DNA of 64,000 nucleotides from Sphingobacteriales bacterium (lineage in GTDB: Bacteria; Bacteroidota; Bacteroidia; Chitinophagales; UBA2359). A model generated the notes under the pieces. It saw only the letters and a program-made list of their open reading frames with translations, searched no databases and was not told the DNA's origin. Every line of letters starts with the position of its first letter. Position 1 is the first letter of the stretch. Below are positions 9,301 through 18,542 of the stretch, piece after piece. The stretch is from NCBI GenBank assembly GCA_016718845.1, contig JADKCK010000029.1:1-64000 (forward strand), written 5' to 3'. A program made the translations under genes and the position numbers.

Positions 9301-11053
9301 CTAAGGTAGCTACGCCATCGGTACAGTCGTAGCCTGGGCTTACTGGAATAAGTACGCCTGCACATGGGTCAATTGCTGGGCAATCTACCACACCAATATT
9401 ATCAGAGTCGGTACAACCATCGGCGTTAGTAACTACAATAATATAAGATGCACCGTCCATTAATACATCGCCATTAGCAGCAGCTCCGCCGCCAGCATAA
9501 GTATAATCTAATGTAGCATCTGGGTTTTCGATAATCAAGGTAGCTACGCCATCAATACAGTTGTAACCTGCACTGATAGGAACAGCCACACCTGCACATG
9601 GGTCAACTGGTGGGCAATCTACTGGACCAGTGCTGTCAGAATCGCTACAGCCATCGGCGTTAGTAGCCACAATGGTGTAGGTTACACCATCAGTTAATAC
9701 ATCGCCAGTAGCAGCAGCGCCACCGCCAGCATAAGTATAATCTAATGTAGCATCTGGGTTGTTGATAACTAAGGTAGCCACGCCATTAGTACAGTCGTAG
9801 CCTGGGCTTACTGGAACAAGTACGCCTGCACATGGGTCAATTGCTGGGCAATCTACCACACCAATATTATCAGAGTCGGTACAACCATCGGCGTTAGTAA
9901 CTACAATAATATAAGATGCACCGTCCGTTAATACATCGCCATTAGCAGCAACACCGCCGCCATCGTATGTATAATCTAAAGTAGCATCTGGGTTTTCGAT
10001 AATCAAGGTAGCTACGCCATCAATACAGTTGTAACCTGCACTGATAGGAACAGCTATGCCAGCACATGGGTCAGTTGGGCAATCAACGGTTAATGCAGCA
10101 GTGGCATCGGCTACGTCACAAACGCCATTATCACTTATGGTAACAGTATAATTACCATCTGCAAGTGTAGCACCTGCAGCAAGGCTGGTTGTGTAGGCAC
10201 CTGTACCGCCGCTAATATTAAGGCTTAATCCACCGCCATTACAGCTATACGAAGCCGTTGCGGTGATAGGACCAACACCTAAGCATGGGTCAACGATTGG
10301 TGGGCAATCTACGTTAATAGCCGATGATGCACCCGCACAGCCATTGGCATCGGTTCCGATAACGAAATAAGTTTCGCCATCTTGCAATACATCGCCATTT
10401 ACTACCTCAATGCCATCAATGGTGTAGGTTAGGTCAAAACTTGGGTTGGTTATGTCTAAGGTAGCCACCCCATCAACGCAGTTATAACCTGCATCTACGG
10501 TAATGTTTACGCCAGCGCAAGGATCAACAGCACATGCAACTGGTGTGTTAAACGGACCAGGAGTTGGATCCAAGGGTACCTCGGCGAAATCTTGGTCGTA
10601 AATAAGTGTAAAGCCTAAACTGTTGTTAAAGCTCATGCCTGGGTCGCCGGCTGCCACTACAGGGAAGCAAGCAGTGTAGGCAACAACGGGTGCCGAGGTG
10701 ATAGAAGCGAAAACGGCGGTAAGGTGTTCGCAACTAGCATTAATAACACCTGGTGTGCTGATATTGACAGCTGTGTTATAATCTGTTGTACTAAACGCCG
10801 AATTAACCGTAACTGTAGGAGCGCCCAACACGGCTGTGTTGTAATTCACGAATGTTGCCCAACCCTCGGTATTGTAAGCAGCTCCGGCACTTTGCAATGT
10901 TACATCAATGCAAAATTGTGTGGGCGTAGCTCCATTACAAGTTGTGTTAGGATTGGCAAACTGTATGGTACTTGTGTTCTGACCAATGGCGTTTTGTATA
11001 AAGCCACAGCTTAACAGTAATACCAAAAGTGTAAAGAATTTTTTCAAATTCAT
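6392..11053 (-). CDS. giant secreted repeat protein with T9SS type A sorting domain
   Basis: A 1553-aa surface or secreted protein. Order: signal peptide (1-24, ending near NAIGQ); a cohesin-like beta domain (about 25-170) resembling the N-terminus of the neighbouring 408-aa protein; eight ~75-aa repeats beginning DPCxGV with Cys pairs (about 175-786); an Ig-like region with VNPANGTVAVNGG (about 880-970); further Cys-rich beta domains; and a C-terminal sorting domain (about 1470-1553) with PVPTNANLEV, VEGKLIS and ASGVYFITI blocks. Such domains direct export by the type IX system and surface attachment. It lies 127 bp downstream of the 408-aa gene on the same strand, probably in one operon. 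Function is probably adhesive or structural; the substrate is unknown. Confidence 0.88.
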   Translation of the reverse strand: MNLKKFFTLLVLLLSCGFIQNAIGQNTSTIQFANPNTTCNGATPTQFCIDVTLQSAGAAYNTEGWATFVNYNTAVLGAPTVTVNSAFSTTDYNTAVNISTPGVINASCEHLTAVFASITSAPVVAYTACFPVVAAGDPGMSFNNSLGFTLIYDQDFAEVPLDPTPGPFNTPVACAVDPCAGVNITVDAGYNCVDGVATLDITNPSFDLTYTIDGIEVVNGDVLQDGETYFVIGTDANGCAGASSAINVDCPPIVDPCLGVGPITATASYSCNGGGLSLNISGGTGAYTTSLAAGATLADGNYTVTISDNGVCDVADATAALTVDCPTDPCAGIAVPISAGYNCIDGVATLIIENPDATLDYTYDGGGVAANGDVLTDGASYIIVVTNADGCTDSDNIGVVDCPAIDPCAGVLVPVSPGYDCTNGVATLVINNPDATLDYTYAGGGAAATGDVLTDGVTYTIVATNADGCSDSDSTGPVDCPPVDPCAGVAVPISAGYNCIDGVATLIIENPDATLDYTYAGGGAAANGDVLMDGASYIIVVTNADGCTDSDNIGVVDCPAIDPCAGVLIPVSPGYDCTDGVATLVINNQDFQFDYTYAGGGAAATGDVLTDGVTYTIVATNADGCSDSDSTGPVDCPGLDPCAGVTITVDASYGCENGVATLILNNQDGVAYTYGDGSTASNGDSVMDGMTYTITGTNANGCTGSIDVTVDCPIIVDPCAGVTINVTASYNCVSGLGVSATGGTAPYTFVINGNVVSNGTILANGTYTITAEDANGCISNQEVTANCSGCTNPPVVALVPPATAVCNSLSEGNTTFNLNTLLGTSTPGGVWSGTGVTGNTFSGAGLATGGYVITYSIAAAGECPAVSGTRTMFVTDCDPAPTAVSDFIAVEPGTTLVTVNVINNDSDNGAIILTGATVNPANGTVAVNGGNVIYTPSAGATGSITITYTIQDNAGQTSTGTLTVLFSGCLANAGSIDLVSNFVGEDDKFVYCDDASIFVLQSSPFNDDNDFTQVYVVTDTLGNIAAIHTGSPIPAPAPGIWQVCAVNYEDGNITGLNVGANTNNLSGCYSINCADKFLILNPIVVTHTIEYDGPDQIVHFQITGGYPTYSGFGGYSVSWPPFNAVYDPELGYATFDLTFPCSAEGPFNFAVYSDGALCDEFVTVVLSPNCPVCNPMPGAMTGSQTLCVGQSASVVSNGLEIHTEDGEVATYVLFNPANPNNILQSVNVTSAAQAAVFTFDDANMDYNTTYSVVAYVGPDENGDNLPDLDNAECTAASTPTQLTFLPPLVLASEAICNDIDQTYTVVLTVTGRDADETYEVMGTNTNASFTGPVSIWGPYQGGSTYQFMVTDENGCTSNEVSSDTINCKITPIQLLSFTGEVLSNGNLLKWSTATEYNNDYFTISRSTDGINFTPVATVDGAGNSSNVLNYNLLDKNAPAGLSYYRLVQTDFNGQKSAPVDITLTRGEIKFGITQLMPVPTNANLEVGFASATKNMVTMTIHNVEGKLISTQNVEANTGFNTIRLDVSAYASGVYFITINNGNEVATGRFVKQQ
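8690..10530 (-). repeat. intragenic repeats, including a 468-bp tandem duplication
   Basis: This segment encodes the eight DPCxGV repeats. Within it, 9144-9611 and 9612-10079 are two nearly identical 468-bp (156-aa) copies, each made of two different ~78-aa repeats. The phrase starting GGGCAATCTACTGGACC recurs at 9144 and 9612, and the one starting GGGCAATCTACCACACC recurs at 9378 and 9846. The higher-order unit was therefore duplicated recently as a pair. Confidence 0.9.
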
Positions 11054-11179
11054 AACTTTTTGTTTATTTATTAATTAGATAATTTTGTGGATGATTATTG
11101 AGCAAATGAAAATGATTATCTTTCGTTGGTTTTTCATCGACAGAATAAATGGCATCTTTTTGCTCAAATAAATAAGCTA

Positions 11180-12406
11180 TTAGGGAGCGATAGAAGTAAC
11201 ACCAAATTGTCCGTTGTTAACACGCCATTTAGCGTTTCTGTCTGCTACGTTTACGTTACCGTTCATGTCGTAGTCGCCCGTTCTATAACCTAACAAAGAG
11301 TTTTGTGGTCTCCAAACGGCATTACGGTCGGCAATATTAATGGTCATATTACCATCGCCATTACCTGCTTTCATGGCGTAAATACCTGTTGTACCCATTT
11401 GTTTGGTTTGTTGTACGCTTGCAAAAGTTTGGGTACTTGTAGTTAAATCAACTACGGCTGCTGTTGGTATAGTTACCGATGTGGGTGTTACTACAGCCAA
11501 GTGATTGCGGTGGCGTACAATAAAATAATAGTTATTGCCCGACAATCCGCTAAACGAAAGTGTTGAGCCATCGGTGTTTACAATGCTACCATTGGTTAGC
11601 AATATAGCTGCTTTGGTAGCTACTATGTCGCTATTAGAGGTATTATTGGGGTCGTTAGATGCTTGTACTAATACCCAATCTACCATTTCGGTAGGCACAG
11701 TTGCAATTGACTCGCCGCCGTTGTAGTTATACGGAGCGCCAGTGTATGGTTGGGTAAGAGGTATGTTGCCACCTGTGTTTAGTGCTTTGTTCATATTTAG
11801 GTTGGCTACACTAAATGGTCCTTCTAAGAAAACTTTTAGCTGAACAGTAGCTGCTGTTGAGCAAGCAAAAGAGGCATTATTGCCAGTAGTTGTACCTAAT
11901 GTATGCGACGAAGCAGGAGCATTAGCTTCGCTGTTAAAGCCTGTGTAGGTATTTACAAATTGCAAGTTAGGTGTTTGCGCTGTGCTTACAACTGTAAAAC
12001 AAAACTGGGCAACATCTACCCACTCGGTGGTAACTGATAAGCTAGGGCTACCTGCCGCCGAGCCTAACAATATATTGTAGTTACCCTCGCCAGAGTTGCC
12101 TGTTTCGAGGCTAAAAAACTGTGGGGCGAAACCGTATCCATCGGCACTATCAAAATTAAGTGCCGTGAAAGTGGGGTTAGCGATAGACTGGGTATTGTAC
12201 GAAAAAAATACCGTGCCGTTTCCAACTTTGAGCGAGCCAGTGCTTGCTTGCATTTGTACAGTGGTGCAATACTGCGTGCCGGTGCAATTGCTATTGGCAA
12301 AACGCAGATTAACAGTACCTGCCGTAGCCTGAGCAATGCCCAAAAACGATAACAATACTACTGCAATAGTAGCTTTAAGGCAAATAGGGTTGAAGTGCAA
12401 CTTCAT
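11180..12406 (-). CDS. secreted cohesin-like/dockerin-like protein
   Basis: A 408-aa exported protein with a signal peptide (about 1-29). Residues about 30-170 form a beta domain sharing its pattern with the start of the 1553-aa neighbour (LRFANSNCTGTQYCTTVQMQ here, IQFANPNTTCNGATPTQFC there). The C-terminus carries two dockerin-type F-hand loops, NGDGNMTINIADRN and DYDMNGNVNVADRN, each followed by a Trp-containing helix, with Asp/Asn at loop positions 1, 3, 5, 9 and 12. No T9SS signal is seen after them. It could bind the neighbour through the dockerin; this is inference. Upstream lies a minus-strand -7 element. Confidence 0.75.
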   Translation of the reverse strand: MKLHFNPICLKATIAVVLLSFLGIAQATAGTVNLRFANSNCTGTQYCTTVQMQASTGSLKVGNGTVFFSYNTQSIANPTFTALNFDSADGYGFAPQFFSLETGNSGEGNYNILLGSAAGSPSLSVTTEWVDVAQFCFTVVSTAQTPNLQFVNTYTGFNSEANAPASSHTLGTTTGNNASFACSTAATVQLKVFLEGPFSVANLNMNKALNTGGNIPLTQPYTGAPYNYNGGESIATVPTEMVDWVLVQASNDPNNTSNSDIVATKAAILLTNGSIVNTDGSTLSFSGLSGNNYYFIVRHRNHLAVVTPTSVTIPTAAVVDLTTSTQTFASVQQTKQMGTTGIYAMKAGNGDGNMTINIADRNAVWRPQNSLLGYRTGDYDMNGNVNVADRNAKWRVNNGQFGVTSIAP

Positions 12407-13143
12407 ATTGATAATTATTTACAAGTTTATAAACTATATTTAATTAGAACAGGGGGATATTAGTTAATTTTTAGGTTAAATAAACCTTTTGGCGGTGCAT
12501 TGTTAAGATATACCGCCAACTTTGGAGCAAATATACGGCATTATTTGACAACATTGGTAGTAAAATCAAAAATTCTGCTTGTTTTAGGTGTATAAAACGC
12601 AAAAAATGTTGTTTTGATGTGTTTTGGGGATGTTTTTTGCTGGATTATATGCTTTATTGAGCCTATTTAGCTAATACAATTGCTAAACAATACGACAGAA
12701 AAAGTGTTTCTTTAAAAATCGTACAAATGTAAGCGCAATTGAAAGTAAAGTGGTATATATTGGCTCTTTTTTTTCCAAATTATCAAATTTTTTTTTCAAA
12801 CAAAAGTTTTTTGCCTTTACGAAAGGTTAAAGATAGGGGGTTTTGATAAATTTACCAAATATTTTGACCTAAAATTGTCAAAATTTAACAAATTGCGGTA
12901 TATTGGTTGAAAAAAAACAAAAAAAGATTAAATTTAAAAATAAAATACTTTTTTTTATTTTTTATAACTACCGACTATCAAAGTATAAATTAGCCAAACG
13001 GTAAATTAATTTAGTTAAACCCAAATAAAAATGTTCGGAAATAGCCTTAAAATGTATTTCAACACTTTGGGCAAAAATACCTAACTTTGCAGCATAATTA
13101 GCCCAAATCAATCAATCTTCATCAAAGAAAAAAATAACCAATA
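12407..13143. promoter_or_regulatory. divergent AT-rich promoter region
   Basis: This 737-bp AT-rich gap separates divergent secreted-protein genes. On the minus strand TATATTTGC lies at 12535-12527, about 120 bp before the dockerin-like gene. On the plus strand TAACTTTGC lies at 13082-13090, about 54 bp before the CotH gene. Long A and T runs (12755-12960) fill the middle. I see no gene here. Confidence 0.55.
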
Positions 13144-16100
13144 ATGACAATACGATTAACAAATTTAGCTTTAATTATCCTCTTATTACTTCCAGTTTCG
13201 TTGTCGGCACAAGTAGTTATAAACGAGTTTTCGTGTGCCAACCGAAACATAAACACCGATAATTACGGAGAAAACGAAGACTGGATTGAGTTGTACAATA
13301 CATCTGGCTCGGCTGTCGATTTGTCGGGGTATTATTTGAGCGATAAGGCTGGCAATCCAACTAAATGGCAAATACCAACAGGTGCAACTATTGCTGCTAA
13401 TGGATATAGACTTATTTGGGCATCGAACAGAAACGAAAATAGCGGCGGCAATTTGCACACCAATTTTAAACTAACGCAAACCATAAATAACGAGTATGTG
13501 GTGTTTGCTAGCCCAACGGGTGTTATCATCGACTCGGTGCATATTACACCCACCCGAGCCAATATGTCGAGGGGCAGACAAACCGACGGCTCGGCTACTT
13601 GGGGCGTTTTTACCGACCCAAGCCCTAATGCTGCCAACGGACCTGCCACCGAATTTTACAATGGATTTGCCCCAACACCCGACATTGAACCCTCGTCGGG
13701 GGGCTATGCCGCTACCGTATCTGTTACCATTACTTGCGCCGACCCCACCGCCAGTATCTATTACACCACCAACGGCAACACACCTACCAACGCATCTACC
13801 TTATATACAGGCGCTTTTGATGTTACCAACACCCAAGTAGTTAAAGCCATTGTTATAAGCACCGATGCCAGCCTTTTACGCAGCTTTATGGAAACCAATA
13901 CGTATCTTATTAACGTATCGCATACCATACCTGTTATATCTGTTAGCGGCGACCAAGTAGACAACCTCATCAATGGCAACCTCAACATTCAACCAGCAGG
14001 AGCTTTTGAGCTGTTTAATGCCAACCTTGAACTACAAGACGAAGCCATTGGCGAATTTAACAAACACGGCAACGACTCGTGGGGGTATCCACAACGCGGC
14101 ATAGACTATATTACCCGCGACGAGTTTGGTTATGATAACGATATTGACGATGAAATATTTTCGACCTACTAACCGCGACGAGTTTCAACGATTGATACTC
14201 AAAGCAGCAGCTAGCGATAACTACCCCTTTGAAGGCGGTGGAGCACACATACGCGATGCTTTTGTACAGCAACTATCGCAAGTAGGTAATTTAAACCTCG
14301 ATGAACGTTCTTATGAACCTTGCGTATTATATGTAAACGGTCAATATTGGGGCGTGTACGAAATACGCGAAAAAGTAGACGACTCGGATTTCACCGACCA
14401 TTATTACGATAAAGGCGAGTATGATATTGATTATATCCAAACATGGGGAGGGACATGGAACGCCTACGGAACCTTTGATGCTTGGGACGACTTGCGTACT
14501 TTTGTGCTTAACAACGACATGAGTAACGATGCCAATTATGCCTACGTAACCGAGCGCCTAGACCCACTTAGCCTTATTGATTATGTAACACTGAATGGAC
14601 ATGTGGTATGTGCCGACTGGTTAAACTACAACACCGCTTGGTGGCACAGCACCGATAACCAAGTGCGCTGGCGCTACACCCTTTGGGACATGGATGCAAC
14701 CTTTGGTCATTATGTGAACTACACGGGCATACCCGACCAAAGCCCTAATGCCGACCCCTGCAACGTAGAGTCGCCGCAACTTAGCGACCCCGAGCAACAA
14801 ATAGGTATGTTTTCGGCATTGTTGAACAACGAGCAGTTTATGTCTATGTATATTAATAGGTATGCCGAGCTAAATAATACCGTTTTTTCGTGCGATTTTA
14901 TGCTTAATTTGCTCAACCAAATGGTGGCACGCCTAGAACCCGAAATGCCCGAACACATTGCTCGTTGGGGGGGTAGTATGGCTGAATGGCAAGGTAATGT
15001 GCAAGACATACGCGATTTTATAGAAACCCGCTGCACCGTTATAGACCAAGGCATTGTTGATTGCTACGACGTAACAGGCCCATTTCCGCTAACGGTTGTT
15101 GTTGAGCCGCCCTTGTCGGGTAATGTAACTTTAAACACTTTAGAGCTACAAAACTATCCTTTTACAGGCGATTATTTTGGCGATATATCGGTAAATATGA
15201 GCGCTACGCCACAAACAGGCTGGGTTTTTGATTATTGGGAGATGAACAACCACACCGTTTTACCCGACAATACATCGGCAGTAGCATCGTTTGGCATGAC
15301 CACCACTGATACCCTCATCGCCCATTTTAAATTCCTTAATCCAGTTACACTAACTATTATAATAGATAACCCAACTGGTGGAACCCTTGCCGTAAATGGC
15401 GAAGCAATTACCGCATCGCCCACAACCATTACCCTTAATGCCAACGACCTTGTTACGCTACTTACCACCCCCCAATGGAACTTTACTTTTGATGGATACG
15501 AACTAAACAACCACACCATTTTGCCCGATGGTAGTTTTACCATCACCCAAAACGATACATTGACCGTGCATTTTACACCTATAGTATACGGCATTACCTA
15601 TATTGTAGAACCAACGGGCGGTGGTAACATAAACCTAAATGGTAACAATTTGTTGAGTTACCCCTACACACAATCCTACGACATAAATACCAACGTAAAC
15701 CTATCGGCAATACCTGCTGCTGGCTACGAGTTTGCTTATTGGGAGGCAACCAACAGTTTACTGTTTCCGAGCAACAACGACTCGAGTGTGGTGTTTAACA
15801 CAAGCGCCAACGACACCATTACCCTGCACCTTAACCAACTGCCCATACCCACCTACACCATTACTATTGAGGTACAAGGCAGCGGCAACGTAACTGCCAA
15901 CGGAACAAGCGCATCTCCCCTACCCTACTCGATAACCTTACCACAAGGCACCCCTTTAGATTTGAGCGCCTTGGCAGCCGCAGGCTACCAATTTGATAGC
16001 TGGCAAATTGTAGGTCAAAGCCTATCGAATACTACAAACACCACCCTTAACTTTGTACCCACCAACAACCTAAATGTTACGGCAATATTCACCGAAATAC

Positions 16101-16641
16101 CCATTGTGCCAACGTATACCATTACTATAGTAATTGGCGATGCACAACAAGGAAGTATCTCGGTAAATGGGCAAATCATTAATACATCGCCTTATACCAT
16201 TACCCTTACACAGGGCGATACGCTTAACCTTGCTGCTCTTGCCGCCGCTGGCTTTACCTTTGTTGAATGGCAAACCAGCATCGAGGGGCTTAACACCAAC
16301 AATGCCGCATTTAGTTTTGTACCAAACGCCAATGGCACACTTAGCGTAATATTTGCAGTGCAAAGCATAAAAGCAATATTGATACCCAACGCCTTTTCGC
16401 CAAACAACGATGGCACAAACGACGAGTTTAAAGTGACCGGCAACGATGTTTTAAGTCTAAACCTAAAATTATTTGACCGTTGGGGCACCCCCATTTTTGA
16501 AACCAATAATCCACAAATAGGCTGGGACGGCACACAAAAAGGCAAAATCTACCCGTTGGCACCTACACCTATTATGCCGTTATTACTACCACCACCAACG
16601 AAACCATCACTAAAAAAGGTTTTGTTATTTTGGTACGATAA
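13144..16641 (+). CDS. CotH-kinase/lamin-tail-domain protein with T9SS type B sorting domain (two frameshifts)
   Basis: About 1165 aa after joining three frames. Order: signal peptide (1-22); lamin-tail domain (about 23-140, VVINEFSCANRN, WIELYN); chitobiase C-terminal-like domain (about 180-255, SIYYTTNGNTP); CotH kinase-like domain (about 260-600) with GVYEIREKVDDSDF and LWDMDATFG; four or five InlB-B-like repeats with GYEFAYWE-type motifs; and a C-terminal gliding-motility-type domain starting IPNAFSPNNDGTNDEF. The first break is an extra T near 14158, which restores EIFRPTNRDEF. The second is a missing C near 16555, which restores YPVGTYTYY and moves the stop to 16639-16641. CotH proteins phosphorylate secreted proteins, so a surface kinase is possible. 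Confidence 0.82.
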
Positions 16642-16841
16642 TTGTTGAATAATTGATGGAGTTCAGTAACAATCAAGGGCGAAGTATATTAAAATTTTTC
16701 CAACATACAGTTATGTACGAAAATAAGAAATAATTAATCATTCGTAAATCCTGCTATCCTAGTTTGTTATCTTGCAAATACCTTAATATTGGCAACAATA
16801 CTTAATGGTAAATAAAATTTGTGGATTATTGGCACAAAGTG

Positions 16842-16939
16842 TTGGTTAATTCAAAAAGTGTGCGTATCTTTGCGGCGGGCAAGAATTGTACAAAAAGACA
16901 TCCAAAGTGACCTGAAAAGGCTTTGGATGTCTATTTTTT
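16842..16939 (+). ncRNA. candidate small RNA unit: promoter directly followed by terminator
   Basis: TTG (16842-16844), a 20-bp spacer and TATCTTTGC (16865-16873) make a good Bacteroidota promoter. About 16 bp after the expected start lies a perfect 12-bp stem AGACATCCAAAG/CTTTGGATGTCT (16896-16932) followed by ATTTTTTG. No ORF fits inside and the next gene begins 420 bp later. The predicted transcript is about 55-60 nt. It could instead be a distant terminator for the CotH gene, but that gene ends 200 bp before the promoter. Confidence 0.5.
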
Positions 16940-17363
16940 GATGTCGTTAAATAAGCCAATAATTTATTGTTTTGCAACAAGCATTTTGTGTAATAAAATG
17001 TTGCCAACAATCGTTGTAAGCAAAGAACTTTTTTACCTAATAAAGTGTTTTATAGGCAGTTAAAACAAACACCCCCGTATTGGTTTTGTTTTTTAACTGA
17101 CACAAATCTTTACAAATCAAAAAAATATCTTTCAACATCCATAACAATCAAACAATAAAAGCACACCACATATCTACCAAACAAGGCACAAAAAAAGCAA
17201 TTCCTCTCGTTGCTCAAAGCTCAATTATCCCAACTAAAACAGCGCTATTTTTGCTACTTGTTTAAACATCTTTTTTATTTTCTAACGTTTAACTATTCGA
17301 TGCAAACTTATACAAGTATGTGTCGGTGGTTTCTTTTATCTGTTCACTTAAAAAAAAATACAC
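16940..17363. other. intergenic, no gene seen
   Basis: AT-rich sequence between the small-RNA candidate and greA. I see no ORF with coding character, repeat or clear promoter. Confidence 0.5.
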
Positions 17364-17834
17364 ATGACCATTAAATATTTCACACCCGAAGGTTTAGACA
17401 ATCTAAAACAAGAACTACAAACACTAAAAACCAAAGGACGAGCCGATGTTGCCGCCGCACTACAAGAAGCACGCGAAAAAGGCGACTTATCGGAAAATGC
17501 CGAATATGATGCAGCAAAAGATGCCCAAGGAATGTTAGAGATGAAAATCTCGCACCTAGAAACCGAATTAGGCATGGCGCGCCTATTGGACGAAAGCAAA
17601 TTAGATGTTTCTAAAATCATGATTTTATCGAAAGTAAAACTCAAAAATTTAAAATTCAATAAGGTTATAGATTATATGATTGTAACCGATAAAGAAGCCG
17701 ACCTAAAACAAGGTAAAATATCTATCAGCACACCTATAGCCCAAGGTTTGTTGGGTAAAATGGTAGGCGATGTTGTCACGATACAAGTTCCGTCGGGAGC
17801 CATGGATTTGGAAGTATTAGAAGTATCGCGTTAA
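17364..17834 (+). CDS. greA: transcription elongation factor GreA
   Basis: GreA (156 aa, standard length) rescues backtracked RNA polymerase by stimulating transcript cleavage. The N-terminal coiled coil carries REKGDLSENAEYDAAK at about 36-51, including the acidic tip residues Asp and Glu that act in the polymerase secondary channel. The C-terminal FKBP-like domain has ISTPIAQGLLGKMVGD near 125-140. The ATG is preceded by an A-rich stretch, as is usual in this phylum. The HIT gene follows on the same strand after a repeat-rich 158-bp gap. Confidence 0.96.
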   Translation: MTIKYFTPEGLDNLKQELQTLKTKGRADVAAALQEAREKGDLSENAEYDAAKDAQGMLEMKISHLETELGMARLLDESKLDVSKIMILSKVKLKNLKFNKVIDYMIVTDKEADLKQGKISISTPIAQGLLGKMVGDVVTIQVPSGAMDLEVLEVSR

Positions 17835-17835
17835 G

Positions 17836-17990
17836 AGGCTGTCTGCTACAAGCTGTCCGCTACAGGCTGTTCGCAAGTTTGTTAGTTCCTTCGCCACATC
17901 GCTGCTTCGCCGCATCACCACATCGCCGCATCACCACATCTCCACATCACTCCTTCACCACATCACTCTTTCACTCTTTCACCATTTCCC
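17836..17990. repeat. dispersed GCTACAGGCTGTC element and CATCACCACATCGC microsatellite
   Basis: 17836-17878 contains short repeats of the type GCTACAAGCTGTCCGCTACA, the reverse complement of the sequence near 34340-34375. 17885-17990 is a run of imperfect CATCGCCGCATCACCACATC copies continuing up to the HIT start codon. A reverse-oriented relative of the second run lies at 37848-37900. An open frame running through it is not the real N-terminus of the HIT gene. Confidence 0.8.
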
Positions 17991-17992
17991 TC

Positions 17993-18397
17993 ATGCCAAG
18001 TATTTTTTCTCGTATCATAGCCGGCGAAATACCTTGCCACAAAATTGCCGAAAACGAACACTTTTTTGCCTTTTTAGACATAAACCCGCTTGCAGCAGGG
18101 CATACCCTTATAGTGCCTAAAAACGAAACCGACTACCTTTTTGATATGCCCGATGCCGAATTAGGCAATATGATGGTATTTGCCAAAGGTGTAGCAAAAG
18201 CCATAGAAAAAGCTATTCCGTGCCTACGTATTGGCGTTACAGTTATTGGTTTAGAAGTACCTCATGCACACATACACCTAATACCCATGACCAGCCACGG
18301 CACCGACGACCTCAACTTTACCAAAACACGAGCATCTTTTACCCCCGACCAATACACACAAATAGCTACACTAATTAAACAATATTACAATGCTTAG
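17993..18397 (+). CDS. HIT-family nucleotide-binding protein (HinT-like)
   Basis: A 134-aa histidine-triad protein. It begins MPSIFSRIIAGEIPCHK, the standard HinT start, so I place the start at the ATG at 17993 and not at the upstream frame through the microsatellite. The triad is EVPHAHIHLIPM near residues 97-108, with a LAAGHTLIVPK segment near 34-44. Family members hydrolyse AMP-lysine or adenosine phosphoramidates. A strong hairpin follows the stop codon. Confidence 0.94.
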   Translation: MPSIFSRIIAGEIPCHKIAENEHFFAFLDINPLAAGHTLIVPKNETDYLFDMPDAELGNMMVFAKGVAKAIEKAIPCLRIGVTVIGLEVPHAHIHLIPMTSHGTDDLNFTKTRASFTPDQYTQIATLIKQYYNA

Positions 18398-18416
18398 TGT
18401 TTAATAAATATGCTAA

Positions 18417-18455
18417 AAAAATCCGCCATCTTAGTTGTTGGCGGATTTTTTTTTT
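18417..18455 (+). terminator. rho-independent terminator after the HIT gene
   Basis: The stem AAATCCGCCA/TGGCGGATTT is followed by nine or ten T. A 67-aa open frame through it is spurious. Confidence 0.92.
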
Positions 18456-18527
18456 GGTTGATGCTCCAATACATAAACCACACTAAAATTTATCGTCAAA
18501 TTGTATCAAAATCTCGAACAATATCCC

Positions 18528-18536
18528 TACCTTTGC
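18528..18536 (+). promoter_or_regulatory. -7 promoter element at the aminotransferase start codon
   Basis: TACCTTTGC ends six bases before the ATG at 18543. The expected transcription start coincides with the start codon, implying a leaderless or nearly leaderless mRNA. No good -33 TTTG is seen at the usual distance. Confidence 0.6.
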
Positions 18537-18542
18537 ACTTCT

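Noticed and set aside
7077..11014. ORFs opposite the 1553-aa gene
   Set aside because: They mirror the repeats of the real gene and have no signal or family motifs.
17879..17992. Upstream in-frame extension of the HIT gene
   Set aside because: It translates the CATCACCACATC microsatellite; the family N-terminus begins at the ATG at 17993.
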